From Deefgea piscis (GTDB lineage: Bacteria; Pseudomonadota; Gammaproteobacteria; Burkholderiales; Chitinibacteraceae), in the NCBI RefSeq assembly GCF_019665785.1, contig NZ_CP081149.1:682001-746000 (forward strand): 64,000 nt of DNA, given 5' to 3'. The notes under the pieces are model-generated. The model made no database searches, was not told where the DNA came from, and saw only the letters and a program-made list of their open reading frames with translations. The position numbers and the translations under genes were made by a program. This document shows, one piece after another, positions 44,984-54,282 of the stretch; within the stretch, counting starts at the first letter, position 1; every line of letters begins with the position of its first letter.

Positions 44984-45211
44984 TTAGCTGGGTGGGATAT
45001 GTTTGAGAATTTCTTTAACTTCCTGAAAAATGGCACTGACATTGTCCGGCATCTTGCCTATTTGTTTGATCGCGGCTTCATCGGCGGCAATTGCGGTTAA
45101 TATTTCGGTTAAAAATCCTTTATGTTCCGAGTCAAGTCTTGAAATAATGCCAATCAGCAAATATTTCAAAGCGCCTAATTTTGCATTGATCGATAACTCA
45201 ATATTGTCCAC
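44984..45211 (-). CDS. Small hypothetical protein next to the IS element (75 aa)
   Basis: Not recognised. A GTG start with AAGGA seven bases upstream opens a 75-residue frame predicted to be two or three amphipathic helices (LGALKYLLIGIISRL, then AAIKQIGKMP). It ends just beyond the IS110 right boundary, so the insertion lies immediately behind it and may have removed a downstream gene or 3' end. Confidence 0.55.
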   Translation of the reverse strand: MDNIELSINAKLGALKYLLIGIISRLDSEHKGFLTEILTAIAADEAAIKQIGKMPDNVSAIFQEVKEILKHIPPS

Positions 45212-45231
45212 TACTTATTCCTTCCAATTGG

Positions 45232-45280
45232 CCGTATTTGATTACAGCTTTTGATCTAAAAGTTTTTGCTAGCGATACCC
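45232..45280. repeat. Marginal copy of the 49-bp element
   Basis: CCGTAT...ATACCC at 49 bases, 65 bases beyond the 3' end of the acyltransferase gene. The left end differs at two bases; could be chance. Confidence 0.3.
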
Positions 45281-45345
45281 AACAACTACCCCTCACATCG
45301 TCAAGCTACCACCTCATCCACACCCTGCGCACAGGCTTGCTGCGG

Positions 45346-46104
45346 TTAGGTGCTCATCTCTTGCAAGCTTTCATGTTTGGCGCGGATCATGGCTTCGACT
45401 TCTTTGTTGAGGCTGCGTCTATCTCGTCCTTCGGGGGTGAGTGGCGCTAGAAAATGGATTTCGATACACAGTTGCTGCGCGCCGGTGATTTGCCACAGCG
45501 AGTCGGCGATGCTCATGTCGTCGATATACGCCGCGTCGCTGACGTATTGACCGGCGGCATTGGTGTAGCGCAGGTAAATCGGTTGGATGGTGGCGTTGGT
45601 TTCAAAAGCACTTTGGATGAGCGAGGCTTTAAAGGGGCGAATTGCTTGGCCGTCGCTGGTGGTGCCTTCGGGGAAAAAAGCGATGCATTCTTGATTATTG
45701 AGTGCGCAGCTGATGCTGGCGTTAACGCGTTGGGTATCGCGCGTTTTGCTACGATCAATAAACACCGTACCAGCGCCTTGGCATAGCATGCCGATGACCG
45801 GCCAAGTTTGCACGTCGGCGCGGGCGACAAAGCGGGCGACGGTGACGCTATTGATGGCAAAAATATCAAACCATGAAATGTGATTGGCGAGCAGTAGATG
45901 ATTGGCAGGGTGTAGCGGAGTGGCTTGGCCAAAGACTTTGATGGTGAAGCCCAGTTTTTGCGCCAATTGTTGCGACCAAACTTGAGTTGTATTCAGTCGC
46001 GCTGCGTGATTGAGCCGAGGAAACTGAAAGCGCACCAGCAACATGCCGTAAATCACATGCCGCACAAATTGCTGCAATCGATGGATTCTCAACCATGTTT
46101 TCAT
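45346..46104 (-). CDS. 1-acyl-sn-glycerol-3-phosphate acyltransferase-like protein (252 aa)
   Basis: PlsC-family acyltransferase making phosphatidate or an ornithine-lipid relative. The catalytic NHISWFD (HX4D) is near residue 75 and the phosphate-binding FPEGTTS near residue 145. An N-terminal hydrophobic stretch (YGMLLVRFQF) probably anchors it in the inner membrane. The gene downstream of a methyltransferase gene on the same strand, with a 200-base gap holding a hairpin. Confidence 0.88.
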   Translation of the reverse strand: MKTWLRIHRLQQFVRHVIYGMLLVRFQFPRLNHAARLNTTQVWSQQLAQKLGFTIKVFGQATPLHPANHLLLANHISWFDIFAINSVTVARFVARADVQTWPVIGMLCQGAGTVFIDRSKTRDTQRVNASISCALNNQECIAFFPEGTTSDGQAIRPFKASLIQSAFETNATIQPIYLRYTNAAGQYVSDAAYIDDMSIADSLWQITGAQQLCIEIHFLAPLTPEGRDRRSLNKEVEAMIRAKHESLQEMST

Positions 46105-46274
46105 CCCGACTTACCCTTGTTCAATTGGCGTGACCCCTTGCGATTATTACTTACGCGGGCATCAAAATACACCAACTGCGTGGCATTGCGCATCGTGGCT
46201 AGATTTAAAGCGGATTTATCTGTTTTTGTGTGTGATTTTAGCTGCGGTTTATGGCTAGCAAGCGCCGCAAGCTG

Positions 46275-46296
46275 CGCCCCACGCGGCGGTGGGGCG
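46275..46296. repeat. GC-rich hairpin
   Basis: CGCCCCAC/GTGGGGCG, a perfect 8-bp stem, nine bases after the methyltransferase stop on the minus strand. No T-run follows, so termination would need Rho. The rest of 46105-46304 shows nothing further. Confidence 0.5.
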
Positions 46297-46304
46297 GGAT
46301 GGAT

Positions 46305-47471
46305 TTACAGCTCGCCAGAGCGATCTCGACCGCGTAAACCGGGGGCGGTATCGCCAGTAAGGCCTTTAGAAAAAGCGATGACTTTAAAAATCTCGCCCAT
46401 TTCGGCGTGTGTAGTGAGTTTTTGAATCGCTGCGACGCTTTTCATATAGTCGATGCTGGTGGTGGGTAGTTGCTGGGCAAAGTCGAGAATGCCTGCGTCG
46501 AGCAAATAGCTGGCTTGAGTGGTATACCCCTCTAAGCTAAGTCCACTAGCTTCTGCAGCGGTATACATTGCAGTAAAATCAACGTGGCAGGTAATGTCAG
46601 TGAGTCCAGGATAAAAGAATGGATCGTGAACGGTGTGGTGGCGATAATGGCCAATCAGCGTACCCATGCTGCGTTCAGGGTGGTAATACTCGCGCTGCGG
46701 GAACCCATAATCAATCAGTAAGATCATACCGCGCTGCAAGCTTTGCCCGAGTGCGGTGATAAAGCCTTGCGCTTCAAGGTGAATTTCGCTGGTGTAGTTC
46801 GGAATCGTTGGCAAAGGCTCGCAAGCTGCGGCCAATTGCGCAGATTGAATCGGCCGATTTTGCATGGCAAAACCTTGCTCGCTGAGGATAACGCCGCGTT
46901 GTTGCCATTGCCCATCGGCCAGTTGCACCAGCTCGCATGGCATGGCGTCGAGCACTTCATTACCGAGCATCACGCCGACAAAATGATCGGGCAGCGCATC
47001 GAGCCACTGCACGCGATCGATTAAATGTGGTACTAAAGTAAGCAAAGTTTGACGCTGACGCTCGCGTAATTGGCCAGAAAGCTCCAAGATGGCATAGTGT
47101 ACGGGTAAGGCGTTGCGGCGCTCGAGTTCTTGCAAAATTTGCGCCGCCAGTTGGCCGGTGCCAGCGCCGACTTCCAAAACACTGGCGGACTCTTGACCGA
47201 TTTCATCGAGAACATGCGCCAACGTGGCAGCCACCGTCGCACCAAAAAAAGGCGATATTTCTGGCGCGGTGACAAAGTCGCCAGCGCCGCCAAATTTGGT
47301 TGCGCCGCCGCTGTAATAACCTAGCGCTGGGGTGTACATCGCCAAGCGCATAAAGTCGGCAAAAGAAATCCAGCCGCCGTGGGCGTTAATCGATTCGGCA
47401 ATATGCTGACACAAGGCTTGGCTGGCTTCGAGCGCATCGCTCGATGGCAAGGGTAATTGCAATTGATTCAT
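46305..47471 (-). CDS. SAM-dependent methyltransferase, MidA/NDUFAF7 family (388 aa)
   Basis: PF02636-type methyltransferase: FADFMRLAMYTPALGYYSGG, DFVTAPEISPFFGA, SAM-binding LEVGAGTGQLA and LGNEVLDAMPCELV. The mitochondrial relative methylates an arginine of a complex I subunit; bacterial targets are mostly unknown. ATG 47471 gives the usual family length; upstream in-frame codons would add about 43 residues of poor quality. The gene is divergent from the flavoprotein gene at 47623. Confidence 0.9.
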   Translation of the reverse strand: MNQLQLPLPSSDALEASQALCQHIAESINAHGGWISFADFMRLAMYTPALGYYSGGATKFGGAGDFVTAPEISPFFGATVAATLAHVLDEIGQESASVLEVGAGTGQLAAQILQELERRNALPVHYAILELSGQLRERQRQTLLTLVPHLIDRVQWLDALPDHFVGVMLGNEVLDAMPCELVQLADGQWQQRGVILSEQGFAMQNRPIQSAQLAAACEPLPTIPNYTSEIHLEAQGFITALGQSLQRGMILLIDYGFPQREYYHPERSMGTLIGHYRHHTVHDPFFYPGLTDITCHVDFTAMYTAAEASGLSLEGYTTQASYLLDAGILDFAQQLPTTSIDYMKSVAAIQKLTTHAEMGEIFKVIAFSKGLTGDTAPGLRGRDRSGEL

Positions 47472-47622
47472 GGCGAAGTCGATCAAATAGAAAGGTGTCG
47501 CCGATTTTAGCATTGTTGCTGCATGGCGTACCGAGGCAATCGTTGGCGCTAAATAGCGGCAGTTTTGGCATGAATGGCCATCAAATAACGGCATAAGCAC
47601 ATGGGGAAGAATTTAAACCGTG

Positions 47623-48528
47623 ATGACTGATCACTGCGTAGATGTATTGATTATTGGCGGCGGCGTTGGCGGGCTAACGCTAGCGCAATGGCTCACAGGG
47701 CTTGGGCGTAGCTGGCGCATTGTTGAGCGCGAAGCGTATTTGGGCGGCCCTTTGGCGCACAGCCAATATGTTTTGAAGTGGATTCCGGGCTGGCCTGCGG
47801 TGTCGGGGCGCGATTATATGGCCGCCATTTTGGCGGGCATTGATACGACGCACTGTGAGCTCAGTTGCGAATTAACGCAGATTGAGATCGATGGCATTGA
47901 GCAAGCTTGGCGCTGTCAGCTCAGTAATGGGCGCACGATGCTGGCCAAAAAACTGGTGTTTGCCTGTGGCGCAGCACCGGTCTCGCCGTTTGCTGCGGCT
48001 GAGCGGGTGATTGTTGGGCCGGGATTGCAAAAAATTGCCCATCTACAAACCGGAGATCGGGTGTTGGTTTTGGGTGGTGGCGATAATGCCGCTGAACACG
48101 CGCTGATTTTGCAAGAGATGGGCTGCTCGGTGGTGATGTTGGTACGCAGTCAATTACGTGCATCGGCGGTGTTGGCGCAGCAATTACAAGCCGCGCAGAT
48201 TGATTTTCGGGTGCATGGCGATGAACTGCCTTTGAATGTCAGTGTGAGCGGGATTGAGTTATTCGGCGAGTTTTACGATTATGCCGCAGTATATTATGGC
48301 TATCAGCCATCGAAGGCGATCACGGACTTTCCGGTATTGTATGGGCTAGATCAGCAAATCAGCCGCGATGTGTTTATTCTGGGCGACATGACTGGGCCAG
48401 CTTATCCCAATATTTTACTCACCCAAGGGCAAGCGGCGGTGGTGGCCAAGCAAATCGATCACGTGCTGTCGGGCGACGGAATGCGCACTAGACACTGCAC
48501 TGATTTAGCGCTTGGCGAGTGGTCTTGA
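47623..48528 (+). CDS. Thioredoxin-reductase-like FAD/NAD(P) oxidoreductase without CxxC (301 aa)
   Basis: FAD-binding VLIIGGGVGGLTLAQWL at the N-terminus, NAD(P)-binding VLVLGGGDNAAEHALIL near residue 148 and the C-terminal DVFILGDMTG typical of the family. The CxxC disulfide centre of thioredoxin reductase is absent, as in ferredoxin-NADP reductases of the TrxR type and in related oxidases. Redox partner unknown. GGGGAAGA precedes ATG 47623. Confidence 0.82.
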   Translation: MTDHCVDVLIIGGGVGGLTLAQWLTGLGRSWRIVEREAYLGGPLAHSQYVLKWIPGWPAVSGRDYMAAILAGIDTTHCELSCELTQIEIDGIEQAWRCQLSNGRTMLAKKLVFACGAAPVSPFAAAERVIVGPGLQKIAHLQTGDRVLVLGGGDNAAEHALILQEMGCSVVMLVRSQLRASAVLAQQLQAAQIDFRVHGDELPLNVSVSGIELFGEFYDYAAVYYGYQPSKAITDFPVLYGLDQQISRDVFILGDMTGPAYPNILLTQGQAAVVAKQIDHVLSGDGMRTRHCTDLALGEWS

Positions 48529-48541
48529 GTTGTTTATTAGT

Positions 48542-48590
48542 GGGTATATTTATGTAGAGTCTGAATCATAAAGCCTACATGAATATACCC
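48542..48590. repeat. 49-bp palindromic element, copy 5
   Basis: GGGTAT...ATACCC at 49 bases with inner stem ATGTAG/CTACAT, 13 bases after the flavoprotein stop. A further ATATACCC at 48769-48776 may be the right end of a truncated copy. Confidence 0.78.
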
Positions 48591-48614
48591 AGTTGAATTG
48601 ACGTAAAAATTTTT

Positions 48615-48746
48615 GACGCAGAGACGCAGAGACGCAGAGACGCAGAGACGCAGAGAAAAGCAAAAACGGTTATTTCAGACTACCCCGGTTTAAAAATCCC
48701 TAGAGTTGATTCGTTTTTTCTTGGTATCTCTGTGTTAATTTTTGAT
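48615..48746. repeat. CAGAG-type palindrome with an expanded left arm
   Basis: The left arm is five exact tandem copies of GACGCAGA (48615-48654) followed by GAAAAG; the right arm is a shortened TATCTCTGTGTTAATTTTT. Same family as 13280-13397. Confidence 0.7.
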
Positions 48747-48779
48747 TTTTAAAGCTGAATTGCTATGTATATACCCTAG

Positions 48780-48816
48780 TGCCGTTCACTGAAGCCAAGT
48801 GAGCGGCATTTTTTTC
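48780..48816. terminator. Terminator-like hairpin
   Basis: TGCCGTTCACT/AGTGAGCGGCA stem with a seven-base loop followed by eight T, more than 250 bases after the last plus-strand gene and sandwiched between two repeats. Confidence 0.7.
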
Positions 48817-48841
48817 CTCGATTTCATTGCAGTGGTCGCTT

Positions 48842-48912
48842 TTGACGCAAAGGTACAGAGAAAATCAATCGAAAAACCCTGATTTTCCTCCGCGCCTCTG
48901 CGTCAGGTTTTC
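48842..48912. repeat. CAGAG-type palindrome, short copy
   Basis: TTGACGCAAAGGTACAGAGAAAA pairs imperfectly with TTTTCCTCCGCGCCTCTGCG and the TCAGG that follows. Third copy of the family. No gene is visible between 48529 and 49014. Confidence 0.6.
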
Positions 48913-49014
48913 AGGGTTTGTCGTTAAGTGAACTGTATTTTTTGATTGGCCCTTGGTTAAAGCGTGCCAGATGGTGTTTGCTGGCAAAGACAATACCAGC
49001 TTTGCCAGCAGAGT

Positions 49015-49338
49015 TCACGCATCCAGCTCAGTGGCAACAACACTGTCCGAGTCGCAGCCTATCCCAGCAGCAATTGAGCGCTGCGCCCAGTGGCTGATGC
49101 GCCGATTGAGCCAAGGCCAATTGACCGGCAAATAGCCCGCGGGTTCGAGCAACATACCGCACCAATAGCGATGTTGCACTTCATCCCAAACCAAAGCGGC
49201 GCACCGCCCGCGCCGTTTTCGGCTGATTAACATCCCCACCGGACAAGGCTCCGCCGCGCAACACACCCCGCAACCATTACACGCCGCACCTATAGCGGGT
49301 TTGGCGGGGGCGAGTGGGTGGAGGTGGATGATTTGCAT
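49015..49338 (-). CDS. Cysteine-rich, YkgJ-like putative metal-cluster protein (107 aa)
   Basis: CNGCGVCCAAEPCPVGM near residues 20-36 gives five cysteines, with two further ones in GRCAALVW and YWCGMLL, a pattern seen in small Fe-S or zinc proteins of the YkgJ/ferredoxin-like type conserved in betaproteobacteria. No other domain. Function unknown. The gene stands between repeats and the Ig-domain lipoprotein gene on the same strand. Confidence 0.72.
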   Translation of the reverse strand: MQIIHLHPLAPAKPAIGAACNGCGVCCAAEPCPVGMLISRKRRGRCAALVWDEVQHRYWCGMLLEPAGYLPVNWPWLNRRISHWAQRSIAAGIGCDSDSVVATELDA

Positions 49339-49447
49339 GGCGTTGGTCGAAGTTAAGTAGTATTGGAAAATACCAGTCGCGAATGGTTTGCTGCGAATAA
49401 AAAGCCGCTGAAAAACAGCGGCTTTAGTGGTGGGTGACTGCGATTAG

Positions 49448-51514
49448 TTATGGCGTTATGGTGTAGTTATACGGGAAGGTGGTGATTTTTGCTGCCTGCC
49501 CGCCGCCTGCAGGTGTGGTGACAGTGACAGTTAAAATACCGCTATTTTGCGTGGCAGGACAAGTTGTAGCAAATTGAAGCTTAAATCCAAAATTGGTTTG
49601 ACCTAAAACGACGGCATTAGTCGCAATTGCAGATGAGCCAATGGTATGGCTATTACCAGAAAGCACAGAACCTTGCCCATTGGTACTTGCAATCGCGATC
49701 GTCGTACCTGCTGGCAAGATATTGCCTTTTTCATCAGGGATATAGATTGTGTAATCTTTGTTCGTTCCACAGGTGCCAGTAACTGGCGCCGCAGGACTGA
49801 GCACAGGTGTTTTTGGATTGTCACTGGAGAAAATAAATGTAGATTGTTGGAAAATATGCAGTGTTTTTTTGCTTGAACATTTCACATAACTTGGTGCACA
49901 TAAACTCGCATTGAGTAGTCCATCCGCCGCATCGTATGCATTGTTGCCGTTGAAGTCGACTAATTGATCTACGCCTAAATCGAAATTACCATTTTCGTTT
50001 TTATCTAAGAAAGCCTCGCCAATATCCGTCGTTTTGCTATTGTCATCGATTAGCTCACTGTCTTGATCGGCAATTAAATTGTTATTGCGATCGACAAAAC
50101 TTTCTTCACCAGTTGCATAAGCCAGAACGTGAACTCGGCCATTGTTTGGGCGTGGGCTCTGGGAGGTTAAGGTGATTTGGCAGCTACTATCCACCGTAGT
50201 GCAACTACCTTGGGTGTTCGTGCCAATACGCCCGCCATCGGTAATAAAGTTAATCGCGGTGCCATCGGGTACTGGGTTATTAAAGTGGTCGGCAAGGCGC
50301 ATAGTGATTTTGGCTTCAGTACCATCATAATTCCAGCCATTGATATTGTATTTATCAGCGGATAATGAAATTGAGTCTTGATCAGGGAAGCCTGAACTGA
50401 TCGCTAATTTTCCAGACGTACTACTTAAAGCGCCAGCTGTGGCTGTCACGCGGATTGAAGTCGGTTGATTGCCAGAAATCACTGTTGCATTTGCAACGCC
50501 GTTGCTATCGGTGGTTACGGTGACCTTACCTGATACGGCATTGAGTAAAGTAACGCCGCCAGCCGATGTGTCCAAGGCAAAAGTGACCGCTTGACCAGGA
50601 ATCGGAGCACCAGTGGCATCAATCACTTTGAATTGCACTTGGGCAGTATCAGGGCGCGTTGCGCTGGCATAACCCTTGAGGGTGATTACGCCATCGGCAG
50701 GGGTAATCGCATTAAATGAGAGTGATGCTGCGGTCGGCGGCGCAATGGCGACTTTTACGTTTTGGCTTTGTCCGTTAGATAGTGTTGCAGTAATCGTATC
50801 GGTGTTGGCGCAGCCTTTGTCAGTAAATGAAGCAATCGCTTTACCGCTGGTATTGGTGAGGGCTGTTGCGTCGATTGTTGCTTTGCCTGCTTGCGCGCAT
50901 TGCGAAGAGAAATTAACGGTTTGTCCGGAAATTGGCTTGCCATTGGCGCTGACCTGCACTTCTAAGCTGGTATTGGCATTGGCGCTGATACTGGCTAAGC
51001 CAGCTTGCATGCTATCAATTTTTAATGTGGAAGAGCCAATTTGATAGGCCATCGAATTGGTGATGGTTTGATCGGTACCACTAGCGTCTTTGTATTTGGC
51101 GCTAGCAATCAATTCGCCTACTTTGCCACTGGCGCTGATATTGGCCACACTGAGTGTGGTCGTCATTTGACCGGCAGAGTTGGTTAAACCTGCGTTCGGG
51201 CTTAGCAAACCTAATGTCGTATCGGTTGTGAAATTCACTACCGCGCCAGCAATCGGACTGTTCTTGGCGTCGACGACCAGTGCCGTCACTTGAATGGTTT
51301 CGCCAAGGGCAAGGGTAGCTTGTGTTGGCGTCAGGACGATCTTAGCAACCGCAGGAATGGGCGTCGGCGTTGCGCCACCACCCCCTCCGCCATTACTGCC
51401 TCCCGAAATCAGATCGGCACCGCCGGGGCCGCCGCCGCCGCAGGCGGTGAGTGTGCTGGCGATTGCGCCGACAATGGCAAGATGAATAAGGGCTTTGCGA
51501 GGGGTTGAGTGCAT
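49448..51514 (-). CDS. Large Ig-like-domain surface lipoprotein (688 aa)
   Basis: Lipoprotein signal with lipobox LTAC (Cys at residue 25), then a Gly-rich flexible linker and repeated bacterial Ig-like (Big_1/invasin) domains, e.g. ALGETIQVTALVVDAKNSPI and SANGKPISGQTVNFSSQCAQ. Near residues 475-530 lies a block of Asp/Asn loops (DRNNNLIADQD, DKNENGNFDLG, DFNGNNAYDAADG) resembling calcium-binding dockerin or EF-hand loops. Four or more cysteines could form disulfides. Probably an outer-membrane adhesin or structural protein; its partner is unknown. Single gene. Confidence 0.82.
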   Translation of the reverse strand: MHSTPRKALIHLAIVGAIASTLTACGGGGPGGADLISGGSNGGGGGGATPTPIPAVAKIVLTPTQATLALGETIQVTALVVDAKNSPIAGAVVNFTTDTTLGLLSPNAGLTNSAGQMTTTLSVANISASGKVGELIASAKYKDASGTDQTITNSMAYQIGSSTLKIDSMQAGLASISANANTSLEVQVSANGKPISGQTVNFSSQCAQAGKATIDATALTNTSGKAIASFTDKGCANTDTITATLSNGQSQNVKVAIAPPTAASLSFNAITPADGVITLKGYASATRPDTAQVQFKVIDATGAPIPGQAVTFALDTSAGGVTLLNAVSGKVTVTTDSNGVANATVISGNQPTSIRVTATAGALSSTSGKLAISSGFPDQDSISLSADKYNINGWNYDGTEAKITMRLADHFNNPVPDGTAINFITDGGRIGTNTQGSCTTVDSSCQITLTSQSPRPNNGRVHVLAYATGEESFVDRNNNLIADQDSELIDDNSKTTDIGEAFLDKNENGNFDLGVDQLVDFNGNNAYDAADGLLNASLCAPSYVKCSSKKTLHIFQQSTFIFSSDNPKTPVLSPAAPVTGTCGTNKDYTIYIPDEKGNILPAGTTIAIASTNGQGSVLSGNSHTIGSSAIATNAVVLGQTNFGFKLQFATTCPATQNSGILTVTVTTPAGGGQAAKITTFPYNYTITP

Positions 51515-51829
51515 TTTGTCTTGCCTTTTACGATATATTTACAAACAAACCAGTATTTTCTTTCTGCTGATTTTTTATTTTATGTATTTTAAGCAAGTTA
51601 TGCTGTTTGAATGTTGCTTTTCGCTTACTTTTTCTAAAAGTGACACCTATTTGTCATGCGGGTTTGGCGGCCTATTGCGGTATGAGATTGCGGTGAAAAA
51701 TCAAACACTCAGCAGCGTGTTGCTGTGAGCGAATGGCTTTGTGCGTACGAGTAGGGGTTTTTCAGGTAAAATCACTGCCAATTCAATTACCTATAGCGGG
51801 GCGTCCTTTGGGCGTCCCGTATTTATTCT
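51515..51829. other. Divergent intergenic region before ttcA
   Basis: AT-rich at the lipoprotein side, with no gene visible. A hairpin-forming GGGGCGTCC/GGGCGTCCC segment at about 51798-51818 lies just before ttcA and could be part of its 5' untranslated region. Confidence 0.45.
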
Positions 51830-52780
51830 ATGAACGCAATGACCGAACCAGCGCAAGAGAAGCCGCAACTGACAGAGGCGGAACAAAAGCAGAAATATAA
51901 TTTCAATAAATTGGTGAAACGCTTGCGCCATAACGTGGGCGACGCGATTAACGATTTTAATATGATCGAAGATGGTGATCGGGTGATGGTGTGTTTGTCG
52001 GGAGGGAAAGACAGCTACACCATGCTGGATATTTTGCTGAGTTTGCAAAAATCAGCGCCGATTAATTTTTCGATTGTTGCGGTGAATTTGGACCAAAAAC
52101 AACCGGGTTTCCCAGAGCATATTTTGCCGACGTATCTGGCCGAAATTGGCGTTGAGCACCGAATTATCGAAGAAGATACCTATTCGATTGTGACGCGAGT
52201 GATCGAAGAGGGAAAAACCACCTGTGGTTTGTGTAGCCGTTTGCGCCGTGGCATTTTGTACCGCGTGGCCGATGAATTGGGGGCGACCAAGATTGCGCTA
52301 GGTCATCATCGGGATGACATTTTAGAAACGCTGTTTTTGAATATGTTTTACGGCGGCAAGCTCAAAGGTATGCCGCCAAAATTGGTGTCGGATGATGGCA
52401 AACATATGGTGATTCGCCCATTGGCGTATTGCCGTGAAAAAGACATTGAAAAATACAGCGCAGCGCGTGAATTTCCGATTATTCCGTGTAATTTATGCGG
52501 CTCGCAGCCTAATTTACAGCGGCAAGTGATTGGCGATATGTTGCGTGATTGGGATAAACGTTTCCCGGGACGTTTGGAAACGATGTTTACCGCGATGTGT
52601 AATGTGGTGCCCTCGCATTTAGCCGATCCTAAGCGTTACGATTTTGTAAATGCCAAGGCCGATGGCACGCCACGCGCCGATGGCGATAAGGCGTTTGATC
52701 GGGAAACATTTAGCGATCCGAGCCGGATTTCGATTTTGTCGAGTAAACCTGCAGCGAGCGCGTGTGGAGATGAGTCATGA
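51830..52780 (+). CDS. ttcA: tRNA 2-thiocytidine(32) synthetase (316 aa)
   Basis: ATP-dependent thiolase for cytidine 32 of tRNA. PP-loop [10 protein letters not shown] near residue 60 and the two cysteine motifs [10 protein letters not shown] and [10 protein letters not shown] that bind the Fe-S cluster are complete. [19 protein letters not shown] is also typical. A second in-frame ATG three codons later is an alternative start. The stop overlaps the next start by four bases. Confidence 0.95.
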   Translation: MNAMTEPAQEKPQLTEAEQKQKYNFNKLVKRLRHNVGDAINDFNMIEDGDRVMVCLSGGKDSYTMLDILLSLQKSAPINFSIVAVNLDQKQPGFPEHILPTYLAEIGVEHRIIEEDTYSIVTRVIEEGKTTCGLCSRLRRGILYRVADELGATKIALGHHRDDILETLFLNMFYGGKLKGMPPKLVSDDGKHMVIRPLAYCREKDIEKYSAAREFPIIPCNLCGSQPNLQRQVIGDMLRDWDKRFPGRLETMFTAMCNVVPSHLADPKRYDFVNAKADGTPRADGDKAFDRETFSDPSRISILSSKPAASACGDES

Positions 52781-53568
52781 TGTTATCGCGCACTCGGCGT
52801 CGCCCAAGAAATTTTGACGATGAGCTGATGATTGATGTCTCTGAGGAGGGCGGCGTTCGCAAACTGCATTTTGGTAGCGATGACACGCAGAGCGCGATGA
52901 AGATCAATGCGCCCAATGAGTTGCTACTGGCGTATTCACGCTGTGTGTTTGCTAGCTTATTGTTTTTAGATCCCCCGAAAAAAATGCTGTTGATTGGCTT
53001 GGGCGGCGGCTCGATTGCGAAATGGGTGCATGAGTATTTGCCGACGACACATTTGACGTGCGTTGAGTTATTTCAGCAAGTCGTGAATGTGGCGCGCTCG
53101 ATGTTTTTTTTGCCGCCAGATGATGAGCGCTTGGAGGTGATTACCGGCGATGGCGCTGCGCATGTTTACAATATGGCGGACGAATCGGTTGATATGATTA
53201 TGATGGATGCGTATTCAGCGACCGGCATTGCTGCGCCATTGGCGAGTACTGATTTTTTTACCGCGTGCAAAAATAAGCTGACCGATGATGGCGTTTTGGC
53301 GGTGAATTTATGGAGTATTGATCGCCGATTCGAGCAGTATTGTGAGCAATTGGCGGGTGTATTTGATGGCCGTTTGATTTGCTTGCCAGCAAGACAAAAA
53401 GGCAACGTCATCGCTTTTGCTTTTATGCGCGGACAAAACAATCCGCAATGGGAGCGATTAGCTGATAAAGCCAAAAAACTCGAAGCTGAGTATGGTCTTG
53501 AATTTAATGAATTTGTTAGTGATTTGGCGCGAATGAATCCACATAACGATCGACGTTTGTTTATTTGA
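52777..53568 (+). CDS. Spermidine-synthase-like protein (263 aa)
   Basis: Rossmann-fold aminopropyltransferase/methyltransferase-like domain. [20 protein letters not shown] forms the nucleoside-binding loop, [14 protein letters not shown] and [13 protein letters not shown] follow, and [14 protein letters not shown] lies where SpeE has its catalytic Asp (SpeE: D-S-T-D-P). The substitution in that motif and the poorly conserved N-terminus mean that true spermidine synthesis is doubtful; many such paralogs are uncharacterised. Translationally coupled to ttcA (overlap of four bases). Confidence 0.78.
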   Translation: MMLSRTRRRPRNFDDELMIDVSEEGGVRKLHFGSDDTQSAMKINAPNELLLAYSRCVFASLLFLDPPKKMLLIGLGGGSIAKWVHEYLPTTHLTCVELFQQVVNVARSMFFLPPDDERLEVITGDGAAHVYNMADESVDMIMMDAYSATGIAAPLASTDFFTACKNKLTDDGVLAVNLWSIDRRFEQYCEQLAGVFDGRLICLPARQKGNVIAFAFMRGQNNPQWERLADKAKKLEAEYGLEFNEFVSDLARMNPHNDRRLFI

Positions 53569-53574
53569 TGAAGG

Positions 53575-53664
53575 CGGGGAGTTGGGAGTGAGGGAGTAGG
53601 GAGTAAAAGCAGAAAAGAAAGGTTTTTTTCATTCCCGATTCCCTACTCTCCACTCCCCGCACGA
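53575..53664. repeat. GGGART-type palindrome
   Basis: A left arm GCGGGGAGTTGGGAGT.. and a right arm ..ACTCTCCACTCCCCGC enclose an A/T-rich loop. Second copy of the family at 20480-20555, here between the spermidine-synthase-like gene and rppH. Confidence 0.75.
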
Positions 53665-53736
53665 ATAAAGGTTTTCAAGTGCTCGCGAATGTGAAAAAAT
53701 CAGGGTAATCAACGAAATCTTAAATAGGTCGTACTT

Positions 53737-54231
53737 ATGCTCGATCGTGATGGCTATCGGCCAAACGTCGGCATCATTATCATTAATCAACAGAACCAAG
53801 TGTTTTGGGGGAAACGCGTGCGAGAGCATTCGTGGCAGTTTCCGCAAGGCGGCATTAAGCAGGGGGAAACTCCTGAGCAGGCGATGTTTCGAGAGCTGGC
53901 CGAAGAAGTTGGTCTGCTGCCGGAACATGTAGAAATTGTGGGCCGCACGCGGGACTGGATGAAATATGATGTGCCGACCAATTGGGTGCGCCGTGAATGG
54001 CGCGGTACTTATAGAGGACAAAAACAAATTTGGTTTATGCTCAGGCTAGTCGGGAAGGATTCTGACGTTTGCTTGCGTAAAACCACGCATCCCGAGTTTG
54101 ATGCATGGCGCTGGAATGAATATTGGTCACCGCTTGAGGCGGTGATTGATTTCAAACGTGGCGTATATGAAGCAGCTTTGGGTGAGTTAGCGCGATTGAT
54201 TGGTCAACATCCGCCTTCAGTCGTCAACTAA
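53737..54231 (+). CDS. rppH: RNA pyrophosphohydrolase (164 aa)
   Basis: Nudix hydrolase that removes pyrophosphate from mRNA 5' ends and starts decay. The Nudix box [21 protein letters not shown] is intact near residue 38. [20 protein letters not shown] and [18 protein letters not shown] are typical of RppH. A terminator lies just behind it, so it is transcriptionally separate from pilS. Confidence 0.96.
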   Translation: MLDRDGYRPNVGIIIINQQNQVFWGKRVREHSWQFPQGGIKQGETPEQAMFRELAEEVGLLPEHVEIVGRTRDWMKYDVPTNWVRREWRGTYRGQKQIWFMLRLVGKDSDVCLRKTTHPEFDAWRWNEYWSPLEAVIDFKRGVYEAALGELARLIGQHPPSVVN

Positions 54232-54243
54232 AACAGCATTAGA

Positions 54244-54271
54244 ACGGGCGGCTTGGGTCGCCCGTTTTTTT
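54244..54271 (+). terminator. Rho-independent terminator of rppH
   Basis: ACGGGCG/CGCCCGT stem, eight-base loop, seven T; ends 11 bases before the pilS start. Confidence 0.92.
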
Positions 54272-54282
54272 ATTTGGATCTT

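Noticed and set aside
48615..48654. GACGCAGA tandem array considered as CRISPR or phase-variation tract
   Set aside because: No spacers; not inside or just upstream of a gene, so phase variation is unlikely. Better explained as an expanded arm of the CAGAG repeat.
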